Origin: an uncultured Propionibacteriaceae bacterium | GTDB lineage: Bacteria; Actinomycetota; Actinomycetes; Propionibacteriales; Propionibacteriaceae | NCBI GenBank assembly: GCA_937926975.1 | Contig: CALBCJ010000029.1 | Coordinates: forward strand, 1 to 59,479 | DNA: 59,479 nt | Direction of reading: 5' to 3' | Shown here: positions 16,499 to 25,743 of the stretch, one piece after another | Numbering within the stretch: the first letter of the stretch is position 1 | Layout of the letters: each line of letters begins with the position of its first letter | Made by a program: the position numbers and the translations under genes | Notes under the pieces: generated by a model | Databases searched by the model: none | What the model was told of the DNA's origin: nothing | The model's input: the letters and a program-made list of their open reading frames with translations, nothing else

Positions 16499-17596
16499 AT
16501 GGACCTGGATGAGTTGACGCTCGGAGCCAGGATTCGCGAGGCGCGTGACCGCGCTGGGCTCAGCCAGGACCTCGCTGCTCGGGTCGGACTGGACCGTACG
16601 GCGCTGGTGAGGGTGGAAAGCGGCTCGCGTCGGCTGACCGCGCTGGAGCTGGCGGCGATCGCCGACGAGCTGGGTGTCCGGATGGCGTCGTTCTTCCGGG
16701 CCGCCCCCGGAGTGGTCGCCCACCGCGCTAGCCAGGGCTCACAGACTCAGGACTCCGTGATCGACAAGCAGATCGCCAGGCTCGCTGACGATGCGGGTCT
16801 GGTGCTGCGAGCCACCGGCGACATGGTCCCCGAGCCGGACCGTGCGCTACCCGTTCCGCGCAGCCGTGAGGAGGCAGAGAGCCTAGCGGTCCACGTGAGG
16901 AAGATGGTGGGTCTGGACCGAACCTCCCCGGTCGGCGAGGTCTCGGCCGTCTGTGCTCGGCTCGGTCTGTGGGTCTTCGGCCTCGAGCTCGGCCCGGACA
17001 CCGCCGACGCTGCCTGTGTGCTGCTGGAGCGCGGCGGAGTCGCCCTGGTCAACAGCACCGCCAAGGTCGGTCGCCGGCGGCTGGCTGCGATCCACGAGCT
17101 GGGTCACTACCTGGTCCGCGACGACTACCGCGTCGACTGGCGGGTGGACCAGGATGAGGACGGTGAGTCGCGCTTCGACCAGTTCGCTCGGGAGCTGCTG
17201 CTCCCCGAGGACGGCCTCCGCAAGGAGTGGAGCACCCACAGCCAGCGAGGTCTTCGGGAGGCGGCAGTGGTAGTGGCCAGCCGGTTCCGGGTGGACATGT
17301 CGACCCTCGCGCGACGGGCTCTGGACCTGGAGCTGATCAGCCACGCCGATGCCCGCGAGGTGCGTTCGGTCCGCACCACTCAGACTGACATCGTCGAGCT
17401 GGGGCTGTATGTGGCCGATGACCTCGCGGGGACCAGCCTGCCAGCAGCGTACGTGAAGACCGTGCTGCGGGCGTACCGGGACTGCCAGGTCAGTGCGGAG
17501 CGGACTCTGGAGCTGCTGCACGACACCTTCACCGACGATGACCTTCCACCTCTTCCGCCACGACGCGCCGACGAGCTCTGGGGCTTCGTGTCGTGA
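16499..17596 (+). CDS. XRE-family regulator fused to ImmA/IrrE zinc metallopeptidase
   Basis: 365 residues. The XRE helix-turn-helix is at about 8-60 (IREARDRAGLSQDLAARVGL). The ImmA/IrrE peptidase domain follows from about 110 to 265 with zinc motif HELGH near residue 200. A further C-terminal helical part follows. Members cleave partner repressors or antitoxins in phage, ICE and stress switches. ATG 16499 immediately follows a 19-bp palindrome. The GTG at 16484 lies inside it and is less likely. The stop overlaps a short PIN-like frame (GTGA), showing that a second gene used to be coupled to it. Confidence 0.9.
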   Translation: MDLDELTLGARIREARDRAGLSQDLAARVGLDRTALVRVESGSRRLTALELAAIADELGVRMASFFRAAPGVVAHRASQGSQTQDSVIDKQIARLADDAGLVLRATGDMVPEPDRALPVPRSREEAESLAVHVRKMVGLDRTSPVGEVSAVCARLGLWVFGLELGPDTADAACVLLERGGVALVNSTAKVGRRRLAAIHELGHYLVRDDYRVDWRVDQDEDGESRFDQFARELLLPEDGLRKEWSTHSQRGLREAAVVVASRFRVDMSTLARRALDLELISHADAREVRSVRTTQTDIVELGLYVADDLAGTSLPAAYVKTVLRAYRDCQVSAERTLELLHDTFTDDDLPPLPPRRADELWGFVS

Positions 17597-17664
17597 TCGG
17601 AGACTCTGACCCACTGGTCTTCGACACCGGACCACTACGGCAGGGGTTGCTGGACGAGGAGTGA
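17593..17664 (+). pseudogene. 23-codon PIN-domain-like remnant after XRE-ImmA
   Basis: The GTG at 17593 overlaps the XRE-ImmA stop as GTGA and encodes only 23 residues, including VFDTGPL, the first conserved strand and aspartate of PIN-like nucleases that often follow XRE-ImmA genes. It stops at 17664, and the convergent DNA ligase gene ends at 17666. The rest of the gene appears deleted. Confidence 0.5.
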
Positions 17665-17665
17665 G

Positions 17666-19177
17666 TCAGCGGGCGAGCGCCCGTACGGTGTCGATGGTGT
17701 CGGCGTCGGCAGCGGTCAGGTCGTCGCGGTAGCGGACCACCCGGGCGAAGCGCAGCGCCAGGCCCGCGGGGTAGCGGCGGGAGCGCTGCAGGCCGTCGAA
17801 GGCGATCTCGACCACCTGCTCGGGCCGTACGGTGACTGTCCAGCCGTCGTCAGCGGTGGCGAGCTCACCGAACCGTACGGTCTGCCAGGCCAGCACCTCG
17901 TCGGTCATCCCCTTGAACGTCTTGCCCAGCATCACGAAGCCGTCGCCGTCGCGGGCTCCGAGATGGATGTTCGACAAGGTTCCCTGGCGCCGGCCCGAGC
18001 CGCGCTCCACCGCCAGCACCACCAGGTCGAGGGTGTGCCGAGGCTTCACCTTCACCCAGGAGGCGCCCCGGCGGCCCGCTGCGTACGGGGCGGACAGCGC
18101 CTTCACCACCACTCCCTCGTGTCCGGCCGCGACCTGCTCGGTGAAGAAGTCCTGGGCCGGGCCGGGCTCGCTGACCTGAACGGCGGCGATCCGCTGCTCG
18201 GGCGGGACCAGGTCGGCGAGCTGACGCCGGCGTACCGAGAGCGGCTCGTCGAGCAGCGCCCGCCCGTCGTGGTAGAGCAGGTCGAACCAGAACACCGACA
18301 CCGGCCTCTGCTCACCCCGGGTCGAGGATGCGGTCCGGGCACCGGTCACCTGGAACGGCTCGGGCCGCCCGTCGGGGCGCAGCGCGATCACCTCCCCGTC
18401 GAGCACGCAGGAGGTGCAGGCCAGCGCGGACACTGACGCCACCACCTCCGGGAGCCGGTCGGTGATGTCGTCGAGAGAGCGGGTGAAGAGCCTGACCTCC
18501 TCGCCCAGGCGGTGGGCCTGGACCCGGATACCGTCCAGCTTGCGCTCCACCGACCACGGCCCGTCACCGGCCAGGGCAGCGTCGATCCCGGTGGCCGAGG
18601 CGGCCAGCATCGGGGCCACCGGACGCAGCGGCTCCAGGCTGACCTGGGCCAGCGCCTCGGCGCCACCGGTGAGCGCCAGCACCGCCACCGGGTCCAGCCG
18701 GCCGGCCAGCATCGCTGCCCGCCGTACGGCGTCGAGCGGCACCTCAGCGGCCTGCGCGACCGCCTGCTGCATCGCCGCGTCCAGCGCGCCCTGGCGGATC
18801 TCTCCGCCGACCAGCCCGGCCAGGAACCTCTGCTCAGCAGCTGTCGCCCGTTGCCAGAGCCCACTCAGCAGCGTACGGCGACGCGCCAGCGAGCCGTCCC
18901 CGGCGACCGACGCCAGCTCGGTGAAGACGGCATCGACCTCGGCCAGGGCCAGGCTCGGCTCCGGCGCTGGTGGCGGCAGGTCCCGCAGCGAGCGCCACCC
19001 GACTCCGAGCCTCCCGTGCGGAACCCGGGCCGAGCAGAAGGCGACCGTGAGCCCGACTGCCCGCTCAGAGTCGTCGGCGGCCCGGCGCAGCAGGGAGGCC
19101 AGGAGCTCGACCTTGGCGGTCCGGGACCGAGTGGCCGCCACCGCTGCCGAGGCGGTGACCAGGTCGTTCAGTAGCAC
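17666..19177 (-). CDS. ligB: ATP-dependent DNA ligase (LigB type)
   Basis: 503 residues, close to mycobacterial LigB (Rv3062, 507 residues). An N-terminal DNA-binding domain (about 1-190) precedes the nucleotidyltransferase domain. Its adenylated-lysine motif is ERKLDGIR near residue 212, followed by RSLDDITDRLPE, CVLDGEVIAL, EGVVVKALS and the motif V region SWVKVKPRHT. The OB-fold domain ends the protein. It is dispensable in mycobacteria beside the NAD-dependent LigA. The GTG start is at 19177. It is transcribed convergently with the XRE-ImmA gene. Confidence 0.95.
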   Translation of the reverse strand: MLLNDLVTASAAVAATRSRTAKVELLASLLRRAADDSERAVGLTVAFCSARVPHGRLGVGWRSLRDLPPPAPEPSLALAEVDAVFTELASVAGDGSLARRRTLLSGLWQRATAAEQRFLAGLVGGEIRQGALDAAMQQAVAQAAEVPLDAVRRAAMLAGRLDPVAVLALTGGAEALAQVSLEPLRPVAPMLAASATGIDAALAGDGPWSVERKLDGIRVQAHRLGEEVRLFTRSLDDITDRLPEVVASVSALACTSCVLDGEVIALRPDGRPEPFQVTGARTASSTRGEQRPVSVFWFDLLYHDGRALLDEPLSVRRRQLADLVPPEQRIAAVQVSEPGPAQDFFTEQVAAGHEGVVVKALSAPYAAGRRGASWVKVKPRHTLDLVVLAVERGSGRRQGTLSNIHLGARDGDGFVMLGKTFKGMTDEVLAWQTVRFGELATADDGWTVTVRPEQVVEIAFDGLQRSRRYPAGLALRFARVVRYRDDLTAADADTIDTVRALAR

Positions 19178-19378
19178 ACGAGGACTGTAGCCAGGCCAGG
19201 CCGTTGTGGTGGCCGGTCAGGTACGGACCGGCTTCTCGAACCACAGCACGCGAGTGCAGCCTTCGCTCCCGACTCTGGGAGCGGTTGCCGATAGGTGACC
19301 GCCCGGTCCAGCGACAGGCGGTCGGGCGATGGATATCCGGTGGCCCTGTCAGAGGCAGCCTCTAGGCTCGCTGCTGCC

Positions 19379-22300
19379 ATGATCGACTTCCCACCGCGGT
19401 ACCACGCCTTCGAGCCCGGTGCGACGGTCCACCCCGACGTACGCTCGCCGAGCCGCTTCCTGCTGTGGCTGATGGGGGTCCAGAAGTGGCTGCTGCTCGG
19501 GGGCGCTGCGGCCGGGCTGGCGTGGATGCTGCCGGCAGCGCTGTCGCCGTACGTGGTCGGGCGGGCCGTCGACGAGGGCATCCTGCGGGGCGACCTGTCG
19601 GCGACCGCGGGCTGGTCGGCTCTGCTGGCGGCCCTGATCGTGGCCGGCACCCTGCTGGGAGTCCTGGAGCACACCTGGGCGGTCCGCAGCTGGCTGGTCG
19701 CCCTGTACGGGACGGTCGAGCTCGTCGTACGCAAGGCCAACCAGCTGGGGCACGTGCTGCCCCGGCGGACCCCGACCGGGGAGGTGCTGTCGGTCAGCTC
19801 CAGCGACTCCGACACCTTCGGGTCGGTCCTGGGGACGACGACCCGGGCCGCAGCCAGCCTGGTGGTCTTCCTGCTGGTGTCCGGGCTGGTGCTGTCGACC
19901 TCGGTCCCGCTAGGGCTGACCGTGCTCGTCGGGGCGCCGGTGCTGGTGGCCTCCAGCTCGCTGCTGCTGAGGCCGCTGCACGCCTCCCGGGCCCTGGAGC
20001 GGCAGCGGTCGTCGGACCTCACCTCGCAGGCCACCGACATCGTCGCCGGGCTGCGGATCCTGCGCGGGATCGGCGGCGAGCGGACCTTCGGGCGCGGCTA
20101 CGCCGAGCAGTCGCAGCGCGCCAAGCAGGCCGGGATCCGGGCCGGCACCTTCCAGGGCGGGATCGACGCCCTCGCGGTGCTCCTGTCTGGGCTGCTGCTG
20201 GTGGTGCTGACCTGGCAGGGGGCCCACGAGATGCGGGCCGGGCGGCTCAGCCTGGGCGACCTGATCAGCTTCTTCGGGTACGCGGTCTTTCTGCTCGGGC
20301 CGATCCGTACCTTCTTCACCCTCGGCCGGGTCTGGATCGACGGGCTGGTCGCGGCCCGCAAGACCATCGCCCTGCTGTCGATCCAGCCGCCCTGGCGGGA
20401 CCAGCCGCCGACATCGGCGCCCGACGGTGACCTGGTGGACCAGGTCTCGGGCCTTGTCGCCCGCCGCGGTGAGCTGACCGTCGTGGTCTCGGCGGTCCCC
20501 GACCAGTCGGCGGCGCTGGCCGACCGGCTGGGCCGCTACCTGCCGACCGGGGAGGAGCCGACCCGTCCGGACCTGGAGGTCACCGGCCGTCGGGCCCGCC
20601 GGCAGGCCGAGCAGGAGCGCCGGGACCTGCTGACGCGGCTGGCCACCGCCGACGAGGAGGCCGCCGGCGGGGACTGGGGCGTGACCCTGGGCGGGGTCGA
20701 CCTGGCCCGGCTGCCGCTGGCCGAGGTACGTCGGCGAGTCCTCGTCTCCGACACCTCGGCGGCGCTGTTCCGAGGCAGCCTGCAGGAGAACATCGACCCG
20801 TGGGGGCAGGCGACCCGGGCCCAGGCTGAGGAGGCGCTGCGGGTCGCCTGCGCCGAGGACGTGTACGACGCGCTGCCCGACGGCTGGCAGGGCGAGCTGG
20901 AGGAGAAGGGCCGGGGCCTGTCCGGAGGGCAGCGGCAGCGGCTGGTCCTGGCCCGGGCGCTGCTGTGCGACCCGCCGGTGCTGGTGCTGGTCGAGCCGAC
21001 CTCGGCGGTCGACGCCCACACCGAGGCCCGGGTCGCGCAGCGCCTCGCCACGTACCGGGCCGGCAAGACCACCGTGGTCACGACAGTCTCACCGCTGCTG
21101 CTGCGTCACGCCGACCGGGTCGTGCTGCTGGAGGACGGGCTGGTGGCGGCCGAGGGCAGCCACGCGGAGCTGCTGGCCGGCTCCGCCGCGTACCGGCAGG
21201 TCGTCGGCCGCGGCATGGGCGAGGCCGAGGTGGGCGACCAGCCACGGCCGGGCACCGACGGGCCGGGTACGGATCGGGTAGCAGACCTCGTCATGGCCGG
21301 TTTGGGGCCGGTTGAGGCTTCTGGCGACCGCCTGCTCGACGAGTCTGTGGCGGCGACCTCGGCGCAGACCTGGTCCGAGCACCCGGGCGTGCCCGCGCTG
21401 CCTCCCGAGCTGCAGGAGCAGTCCCAGGGGCAGCTGGCGGGGCAGCCCTGGCGGACCCGGCTGGCGAAGCTGCGGCGGCGGTTCGAGATCCGCCGCGACC
21501 AGGCCTTTGACTTCTACGCCCGGTCCCGGGCGCCCAGGCACGGGCTGCCGGTGGCCGGCTCCCTGGCCGCCTGGCGGTTCGTGCAGCAGCTGGTACGGCG
21601 CCGGCCGGCCCGGTTCTGGGGCCTGCTGGTGCTGAACGGGCTGGCCGCCGGGGCCGGGCTGGTCGTACCTCGGCTGCTCGGTGCCGTGATCGACCAGGTC
21701 ACCGTCGACGCCCCGGTACGCCAGACCGACCGGCTGGTGCTGGTGGTGGCCGGGATCGTCGGGCTGCAGGCGCTGGTGACGTTCCTGGCCAAGCGGGTCG
21801 CCGTGGTCTTCGGCCAGAACGTGCTGGCCGACGCCCGCGAGCACGTGGTCCGTACGGTGCTGGGCCTGCCGCTGTCGCGGATCGAGGGCTCGTCGACCGG
21901 GGACCTGGTGACCCGGATCACCCGGGACGTGTCCACAATGAGCGCGGCCGCCCGGGACGTGGTCCCGCTGTTCCTGCTGAACGCGGTCCTCGTCGTGCTG
22001 TCGGTCGGGGCGATGCTGGCCAGCTCGCCGCTGCTGGCGGCCCCGACGCTGGTGGCGCTCGGGGTGATGTGGTTCGTGGTCCGCGCCTACCTGCGGCTGG
22101 CGGGCCGGGGGTACATCGCCGAGGGCAGCACGTACTCGCGGATCAACGCGACCGTGTCCGAGACCGTCGAGGGCGCCCGGACTGTGGAGGCGCTACGGCT
22201 GGGTGACCGGCGACGACAGGCCTCAGACGCCGACATGGACGTCTCCGCCCAGGCCGAGCGGTTCACGATGAGCCTGCGCAACGTCCTCTTTCTGGTGCTT

Positions 22301-23389
22301 GACTGCGCCTTTCAGGGGCCGCTGGTGGGGATCGTGGTGCTCGGGGCCTGGGGCTACAGCCAGGGCTGGGTGAGCCTGGGCCAGATCACCGCCGCCGCCC
22401 TGTACAGCCAGAGCCTGTTCACACCGCTGGACCTGGTCATCCAGCTGCTGGACCGGCTCCAGGTGGCGGCGGCCTCCACCACCCGGCTGCTCGGGATCGC
22501 CGAGGTCCCGCCCGACCGGGAGGCCGGCCCGGAGCGTCCCGAGGGCTCCGCCCTGGTCGCCGAGCGGGTCTGCTTCGCGTACCGGGAGGGTCACGACGTT
22601 CTCCACGACGTCAGCCTGACGCTGCGGCCGGGGGAGCGGCTGGCCGTCGTCGGGCCGTCCGGGTCGGGCAAGTCGACCCTGGGGCGGCTGCTGGCCGGGA
22701 TCAACCAGCCGCGTACGGGGACGGTCACCATCGGCGGGGTGGAGGCCACCCGGCTGCCGCTGCCGGTGCTGCGGACCGAGGTCGCCCTGGTCACCCAGGA
22801 GCACCACGTCTTCGTCGGCACGATCCGTGACAACATCATCTTGGCTAGGGAAGACAGTGATGACGAGGTCGTACGGGAGGCGCTGGCCGCGGTCGACGCG
22901 CTGGACTGGGTGGAGCGGCTCCCTGACGGGCTCGACACCAGGGTCGGCTCTGGCGGTACGGCGCTGACGCCGGCCCAGGCGCAGCAGGTCGCCCTGGCCC
23001 GGCTGGTGGTTGCCGACCCGCACACCCTGGTCCTCGACGAGGCGACCTCGCTGATCGACCCGCGGACCGCGCGGCACCTGGAGGGCTCGATGCACGCCCT
23101 GCTCAGCGGACGGACCGTGGTCGCGATCGCGCACCGGCTGCACACTGCCCACGACGCGGACCGGATCGCGGTGGTGATCGACGGCCGGATCGCCGAGCTC
23201 GGCTCCCACACCGAGCTGCTGGCACTCGACGGCGAGTACGCCCGCCTCTGGCAGGCCTGGAGTGGGGGTAGTCAGTGCTTGATCGCCGACGCACGGGCAG
23301 GGATCGGTCGAGGCGATCGTGAGCCCACTGTGCCCGGTGCTCGTGGCGCTGCTGGGAGACTCAGAGGGTCTGAGGTGACATTATCGTAA
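19379..23389 (+). CDS. fused double ABC exporter with one degenerate ATP site
   Basis: 1336 residues with TMD1-NBD1-TMD2-NBD2 in one chain, like mycobacterial Rv0194. NBD1 has an intact signature LSGGQRQR (about 514) but no Walker A (SAVPDQSAALADRL in its place), and its Walker B has lost the aspartate (LVLVEPTS). NBD2 has intact Walker A (GPSGSGKST, about 1091) and Walker B (LVLDEATS) but a degenerate signature LTPAQ. The NBD2 Walker A with the NBD1 signature therefore makes one canonical site, as in asymmetric exporters. ATG 19379 was chosen because the TMD1 hydrophobic segments begin soon after. The 3' end overlaps the operator of the next gene. Confidence 0.9.
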   Translation: MIDFPPRYHAFEPGATVHPDVRSPSRFLLWLMGVQKWLLLGGAAAGLAWMLPAALSPYVVGRAVDEGILRGDLSATAGWSALLAALIVAGTLLGVLEHTWAVRSWLVALYGTVELVVRKANQLGHVLPRRTPTGEVLSVSSSDSDTFGSVLGTTTRAAASLVVFLLVSGLVLSTSVPLGLTVLVGAPVLVASSSLLLRPLHASRALERQRSSDLTSQATDIVAGLRILRGIGGERTFGRGYAEQSQRAKQAGIRAGTFQGGIDALAVLLSGLLLVVLTWQGAHEMRAGRLSLGDLISFFGYAVFLLGPIRTFFTLGRVWIDGLVAARKTIALLSIQPPWRDQPPTSAPDGDLVDQVSGLVARRGELTVVVSAVPDQSAALADRLGRYLPTGEEPTRPDLEVTGRRARRQAEQERRDLLTRLATADEEAAGGDWGVTLGGVDLARLPLAEVRRRVLVSDTSAALFRGSLQENIDPWGQATRAQAEEALRVACAEDVYDALPDGWQGELEEKGRGLSGGQRQRLVLARALLCDPPVLVLVEPTSAVDAHTEARVAQRLATYRAGKTTVVTTVSPLLLRHADRVVLLEDGLVAAEGSHAELLAGSAAYRQVVGRGMGEAEVGDQPRPGTDGPGTDRVADLVMAGLGPVEASGDRLLDESVAATSAQTWSEHPGVPALPPELQEQSQGQLAGQPWRTRLAKLRRRFEIRRDQAFDFYARSRAPRHGLPVAGSLAAWRFVQQLVRRRPARFWGLLVLNGLAAGAGLVVPRLLGAVIDQVTVDAPVRQTDRLVLVVAGIVGLQALVTFLAKRVAVVFGQNVLADAREHVVRTVLGLPLSRIEGSSTGDLVTRITRDVSTMSAAARDVVPLFLLNAVLVVLSVGAMLASSPLLAAPTLVALGVMWFVVRAYLRLAGRGYIAEGSTYSRINATVSETVEGARTVEALRLGDRRRQASDADMDVSAQAERFTMSLRNVLFLVLDCAFQGPLVGIVVLGAWGYSQGWVSLGQITAAALYSQSLFTPLDLVIQLLDRLQVAAASTTRLLGIAEVPPDREAGPERPEGSALVAERVCFAYREGHDVLHDVSLTLRPGERLAVVGPSGSGKSTLGRLLAGINQPRTGTVTIGGVEATRLPLPVLRTEVALVTQEHHVFVGTIRDNIILAREDSDDEVVREALAAVDALDWVERLPDGLDTRVGSGGTALTPAQAQQVALARLVVADPHTLVLDEATSLIDPRTARHLEGSMHALLSGRTVVAIAHRLHTAHDADRIAVVIDGRIAELGSHTELLALDGEYARLWQAWSGGSQCLIADARAGIGRGDREPTVPGARGAAGRLRGSEVTLS

Positions 23390-23397
23390 GTGATAAT
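23380..23397. promoter_or_regulatory. inverted repeat before the nucleotidyltransferase toxin-like gene
   Basis: ATTATC (23380-23385) and GATAAT (23392-23397) are separated by six bases and end nine bases before ATG 23406. The element overlaps the ABC exporter stop codon. It is AT-rich against its surroundings and contains a -10-like TGATAAT. Likely promoter/operator for the 23406-24530 pair. Confidence 0.6.
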
Positions 23398-23405
23398 ATC
23401 TGTGT

Positions 23406-24095
23406 ATGAGTCGGTTGTCGGAGCCTTCGCCTCCTGAAGGAATGGACTCCATCCTCCAGTCCGCGGCTCGGCTTCAGCGGGTAGCCCCCGACGCGGTCAT
23501 GGTGGGCGGCTCTGCGGCCTCCCTTTATGCCCACCACCGTCTGTCCTATGACCACGATCACGTGATCGCAGACCTTCGATCGCGCTACGACGCGGTCCTG
23601 GAGGCTCTGGACGCTACGGATGGCTGGGTTCTGGCTCAGCGTTACTCAAAGCGCCCGGTGACCATCATGGGGAGCCTGGACGGAGTACAAGCGGGAGTGC
23701 GCCAGCTAAGGCGCACTCGACCTCTGGAGGTTCAGGAAGTCGCCCTGGCGTCGGGGGGGACGGTCACGGTGCCTGTGTACGAGGAGATCGTCCGGATCAA
23801 GGGGTGGCTCGTTCTTCAGCGGAGTGCCACCCGCGACTACCTCGACGTGGCTGCCCTGGCGGAGGTCACCAGCGCGGCTGTAGCGGGGGGCGTCCTGCGA
23901 GGCATCGACGACTACTACGAGGCTGGGGAGGCAGGGCTCGTCAGCGTCCTGCTCTCCCAGCAGCTGGCCAGTCCCAGCCCGCGAGACCCCGCGGTCACCC
24001 ACGAGCTCGCCTCGTACCAGGGGCTCGCCCAGCGCTGGCACGACTGGGCCAACGTGGTCTGCGTCTGCCGCCAGATCGCCCGGGAGATGATCTGA
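23406..24095 (+). CDS. nucleotidyltransferase-like protein (AbiEii-like toxin candidate)
   Basis: 229 residues. VMVGGSAASLYAHHRLSYDHDH (residues about 33-54, split here by the GGS and D-x-D positions) is the GGS...DxD pattern of DNA-polymerase-beta-type nucleotidyltransferases found in AbiEii/MenT-like toxins. KGWLVLQRSATRDYLDVAAL later is the second conserved block. A promoter-like inverted repeat precedes it and an HTH gene starts at the next base after its stop, typical of a two-gene toxin-antitoxin unit. The toxin comes first here. Activity as a tRNA-modifying toxin is inference. Confidence 0.75.
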   Translation: MSRLSEPSPPEGMDSILQSAARLQRVAPDAVMVGGSAASLYAHHRLSYDHDHVIADLRSRYDAVLEALDATDGWVLAQRYSKRPVTIMGSLDGVQAGVRQLRRTRPLEVQEVALASGGTVTVPVYEEIVRIKGWLVLQRSATRDYLDVAALAEVTSAAVAGGVLRGIDDYYEAGEAGLVSVLLSQQLASPSPRDPAVTHELASYQGLAQRWHDWANVVCVCRQIAREMI

Positions 24096-24530
24096 GTGCT
24101 CACTTTCCGCAACGTGGACGCCGATCCCGAGGCCTCGCCCACCACCTGGCCGTTTGAGGCCAAGGTCACTGCCGTCGAGCGCGGCACCCTCGCGGACTAC
24201 CGGCGGATCCTGGACGCGTGCCGTGCTGACCCGGCGACCCGTCAGGCCTTCCTTGAGGCGTGTGACGTGCTCGGGAACACCGATGGGGCCGCCGTCGTAC
24301 GGCTGGGGATCGAGGGCCTGAGCCGCGAGGAGCACCGGCGGCTGGCGGTGATCGACATGCAGCTGGCGGTCGAGCGAAGTGGCCTGACGCTGCGTGAGGC
24401 CGCCGAGCGGATCGGGACCAGCGCCTCCCGGCTGTCCACCTACCTCACCGGCTCGGTCGTGCCCGGCGCTGACCGGTACCTCCAGATCCTGGCCCTGCCA
24501 GGCCGGCAGGACCGGTCTGCCTCGCGCTGA
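24096..24530 (+). CDS. helix-turn-helix protein, antitoxin partner
   Basis: 144 residues from GTG 24096, immediately adjoining the preceding stop. The C-terminal XRE-like HTH is at about 88-125 (LTLREAAERIGTSASRLSTY). The N-terminal part is a helical domain of the kind seen in antitoxins paired with nucleotidyltransferases. It probably neutralises the upstream protein and represses the shared promoter at 23380-23397. It ends close to a convergent membrane-protein gene. Confidence 0.75.
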   Translation: MLTFRNVDADPEASPTTWPFEAKVTAVERGTLADYRRILDACRADPATRQAFLEACDVLGNTDGAAVVRLGIEGLSREEHRRLAVIDMQLAVERSGLTLREAAERIGTSASRLSTYLTGSVVPGADRYLQILALPGRQDRSASR

Positions 24531-24537
24531 CCGGGTG

Positions 24538-24915
24538 TCAGCGGGTCGGTGCTCGCGTACGGAGCCGGCGGACCACGGCGACGGTGAGCGGAACCAGCAG
24601 GGTCCAGAACCCCGACCTCGGCAGCGTCACCACTCCGGCCAGGGTCAGGGCCGCCAGCCCGGCGATCCAGGCCCACGGCAGCCGCGGCTCGTACCGCTCC
24701 AGCGAGGCGACCGCGCCGCCGGTCAGCATCAGGGCGAAACCCGTGACCAGAAACCAGTACACGCCACCGCGACCGCCCCAGGCCCCGACCAGCCCGTCAG
24801 AGGCGGCGGCGACCAGGAGCGGCCAGCCCGCGGAGACCCCGAGAGCGTTGTGGACGACTCCGATCCCGATCAGCAGCCAGCCCACCACCGGAAGGTTTTT
24901 TGACTTCACGATCAC
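24538..24915 (-). CDS. DUF6463-like small membrane protein
   Basis: 125 residues with about four transmembrane helices. The motif GWLLIGIGVVHNALGV then VYWFLVTGFALMLTGG is what I associate with DUF6463 membrane proteins, often paired with a TetR regulator. A TetR gene starts 157 bases away on the opposite strand. GTG start at 24915. An internal GTG at 24909 is an alternative. Confidence 0.75.
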   Translation of the reverse strand: MIVKSKNLPVVGWLLIGIGVVHNALGVSAGWPLLVAAASDGLVGAWGGRGGVYWFLVTGFALMLTGGAVASLERYEPRLPWAWIAGLAALTLAGVVTLPRSGFWTLLVPLTVAVVRRLRTRAPTR

Positions 24916-25071
24916 AAACTAGCAGGGAGCCTCCAGCGCTCCTCTGCGCGTCGTGGCCAGCCGCCCGTACGCAGCCCGAGCGAGGTGGGCACGGCTCCGG
25001 CCCGTACGCTCGGACCAGCCACGAGCCCGGTGGCTCAGCGAACCGATCAGGCGGTGACTAGGCTGCCGGCC

Positions 25072-25707
25072 ATGGGCAGACCGGCCAAGTTCGACGCTGA
25101 CTCCTTGCTCGACTCAGCCCTGGCCGTGGTCGCCCGTCGCGGCCGCGCTGCGACTGTCGCCGAGGTCGCCGCCCAGGCCGGGGCCCGGGTCGGCTCGGTC
25201 TACTACCGGTTCCCGACCCGCGAGATCCTGATGGCTGCGCTGTGGGTACGCAGCATCCACCGCTTCCACGCCGCCCTGCTCGCCGCTGTCAACCAGCCCG
25301 ACGACCCGCGCCAGGCCCTCGCCGCGGGCGCGGTCCTGATCGTGCGCTACTGCCGCGAGCACCCCGACGAGGCCCGGGCGATGACCCTGTACCGCCACCC
25401 GGAGCTGCTGCGCCGGCTCCAGGACGCCGACCCGGAGCTGCGCGACTGCCCCGACCAGCTCCGCAGTGACCTGCTGACCCTCAACGACGAGGTCTACGCG
25501 GTCCTGACCGACCTCACCGTACGTGCCTTCGGCAGCGACCAGGCGCTCGGCTACGTCCGGGTCGCCGTCCTGCAGACCGCGTACGGCCTGGTCCGCCCGT
25601 ACCTCGCCGACCTCCCCGAGCCGATGCCCCCGTGGCTGGAGGACCTGGTCGCCGCGATGGTCCCCGCAGCCCTCGCGCAGCTCCCTGCCTGCACCGGCCC
25701 CAGATGA
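25072..25707 (+). CDS. TetR-family transcriptional regulator
   Basis: 211 residues from ATG 25072, beginning MGRPAKFDADSLLDSAL, a common TetR N-terminus. HTH at about 28-50 (ATVAEVAAQAGARVGSVYYR). Divergent from the DUF6463-like gene, which it probably controls. The N-terminal extension available in the frame was not used because family members start at this MGRP. Confidence 0.9.
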   Translation: MGRPAKFDADSLLDSALAVVARRGRAATVAEVAAQAGARVGSVYYRFPTREILMAALWVRSIHRFHAALLAAVNQPDDPRQALAAGAVLIVRYCREHPDEARAMTLYRHPELLRRLQDADPELRDCPDQLRSDLLTLNDEVYAVLTDLTVRAFGSDQALGYVRVAVLQTAYGLVRPYLADLPEPMPPWLEDLVAAMVPAALAQLPACTGPR

Positions 25708-25743
25708 CCAGCTGAGCTCGTGGGTCGTGCCACACTGCGGCTC

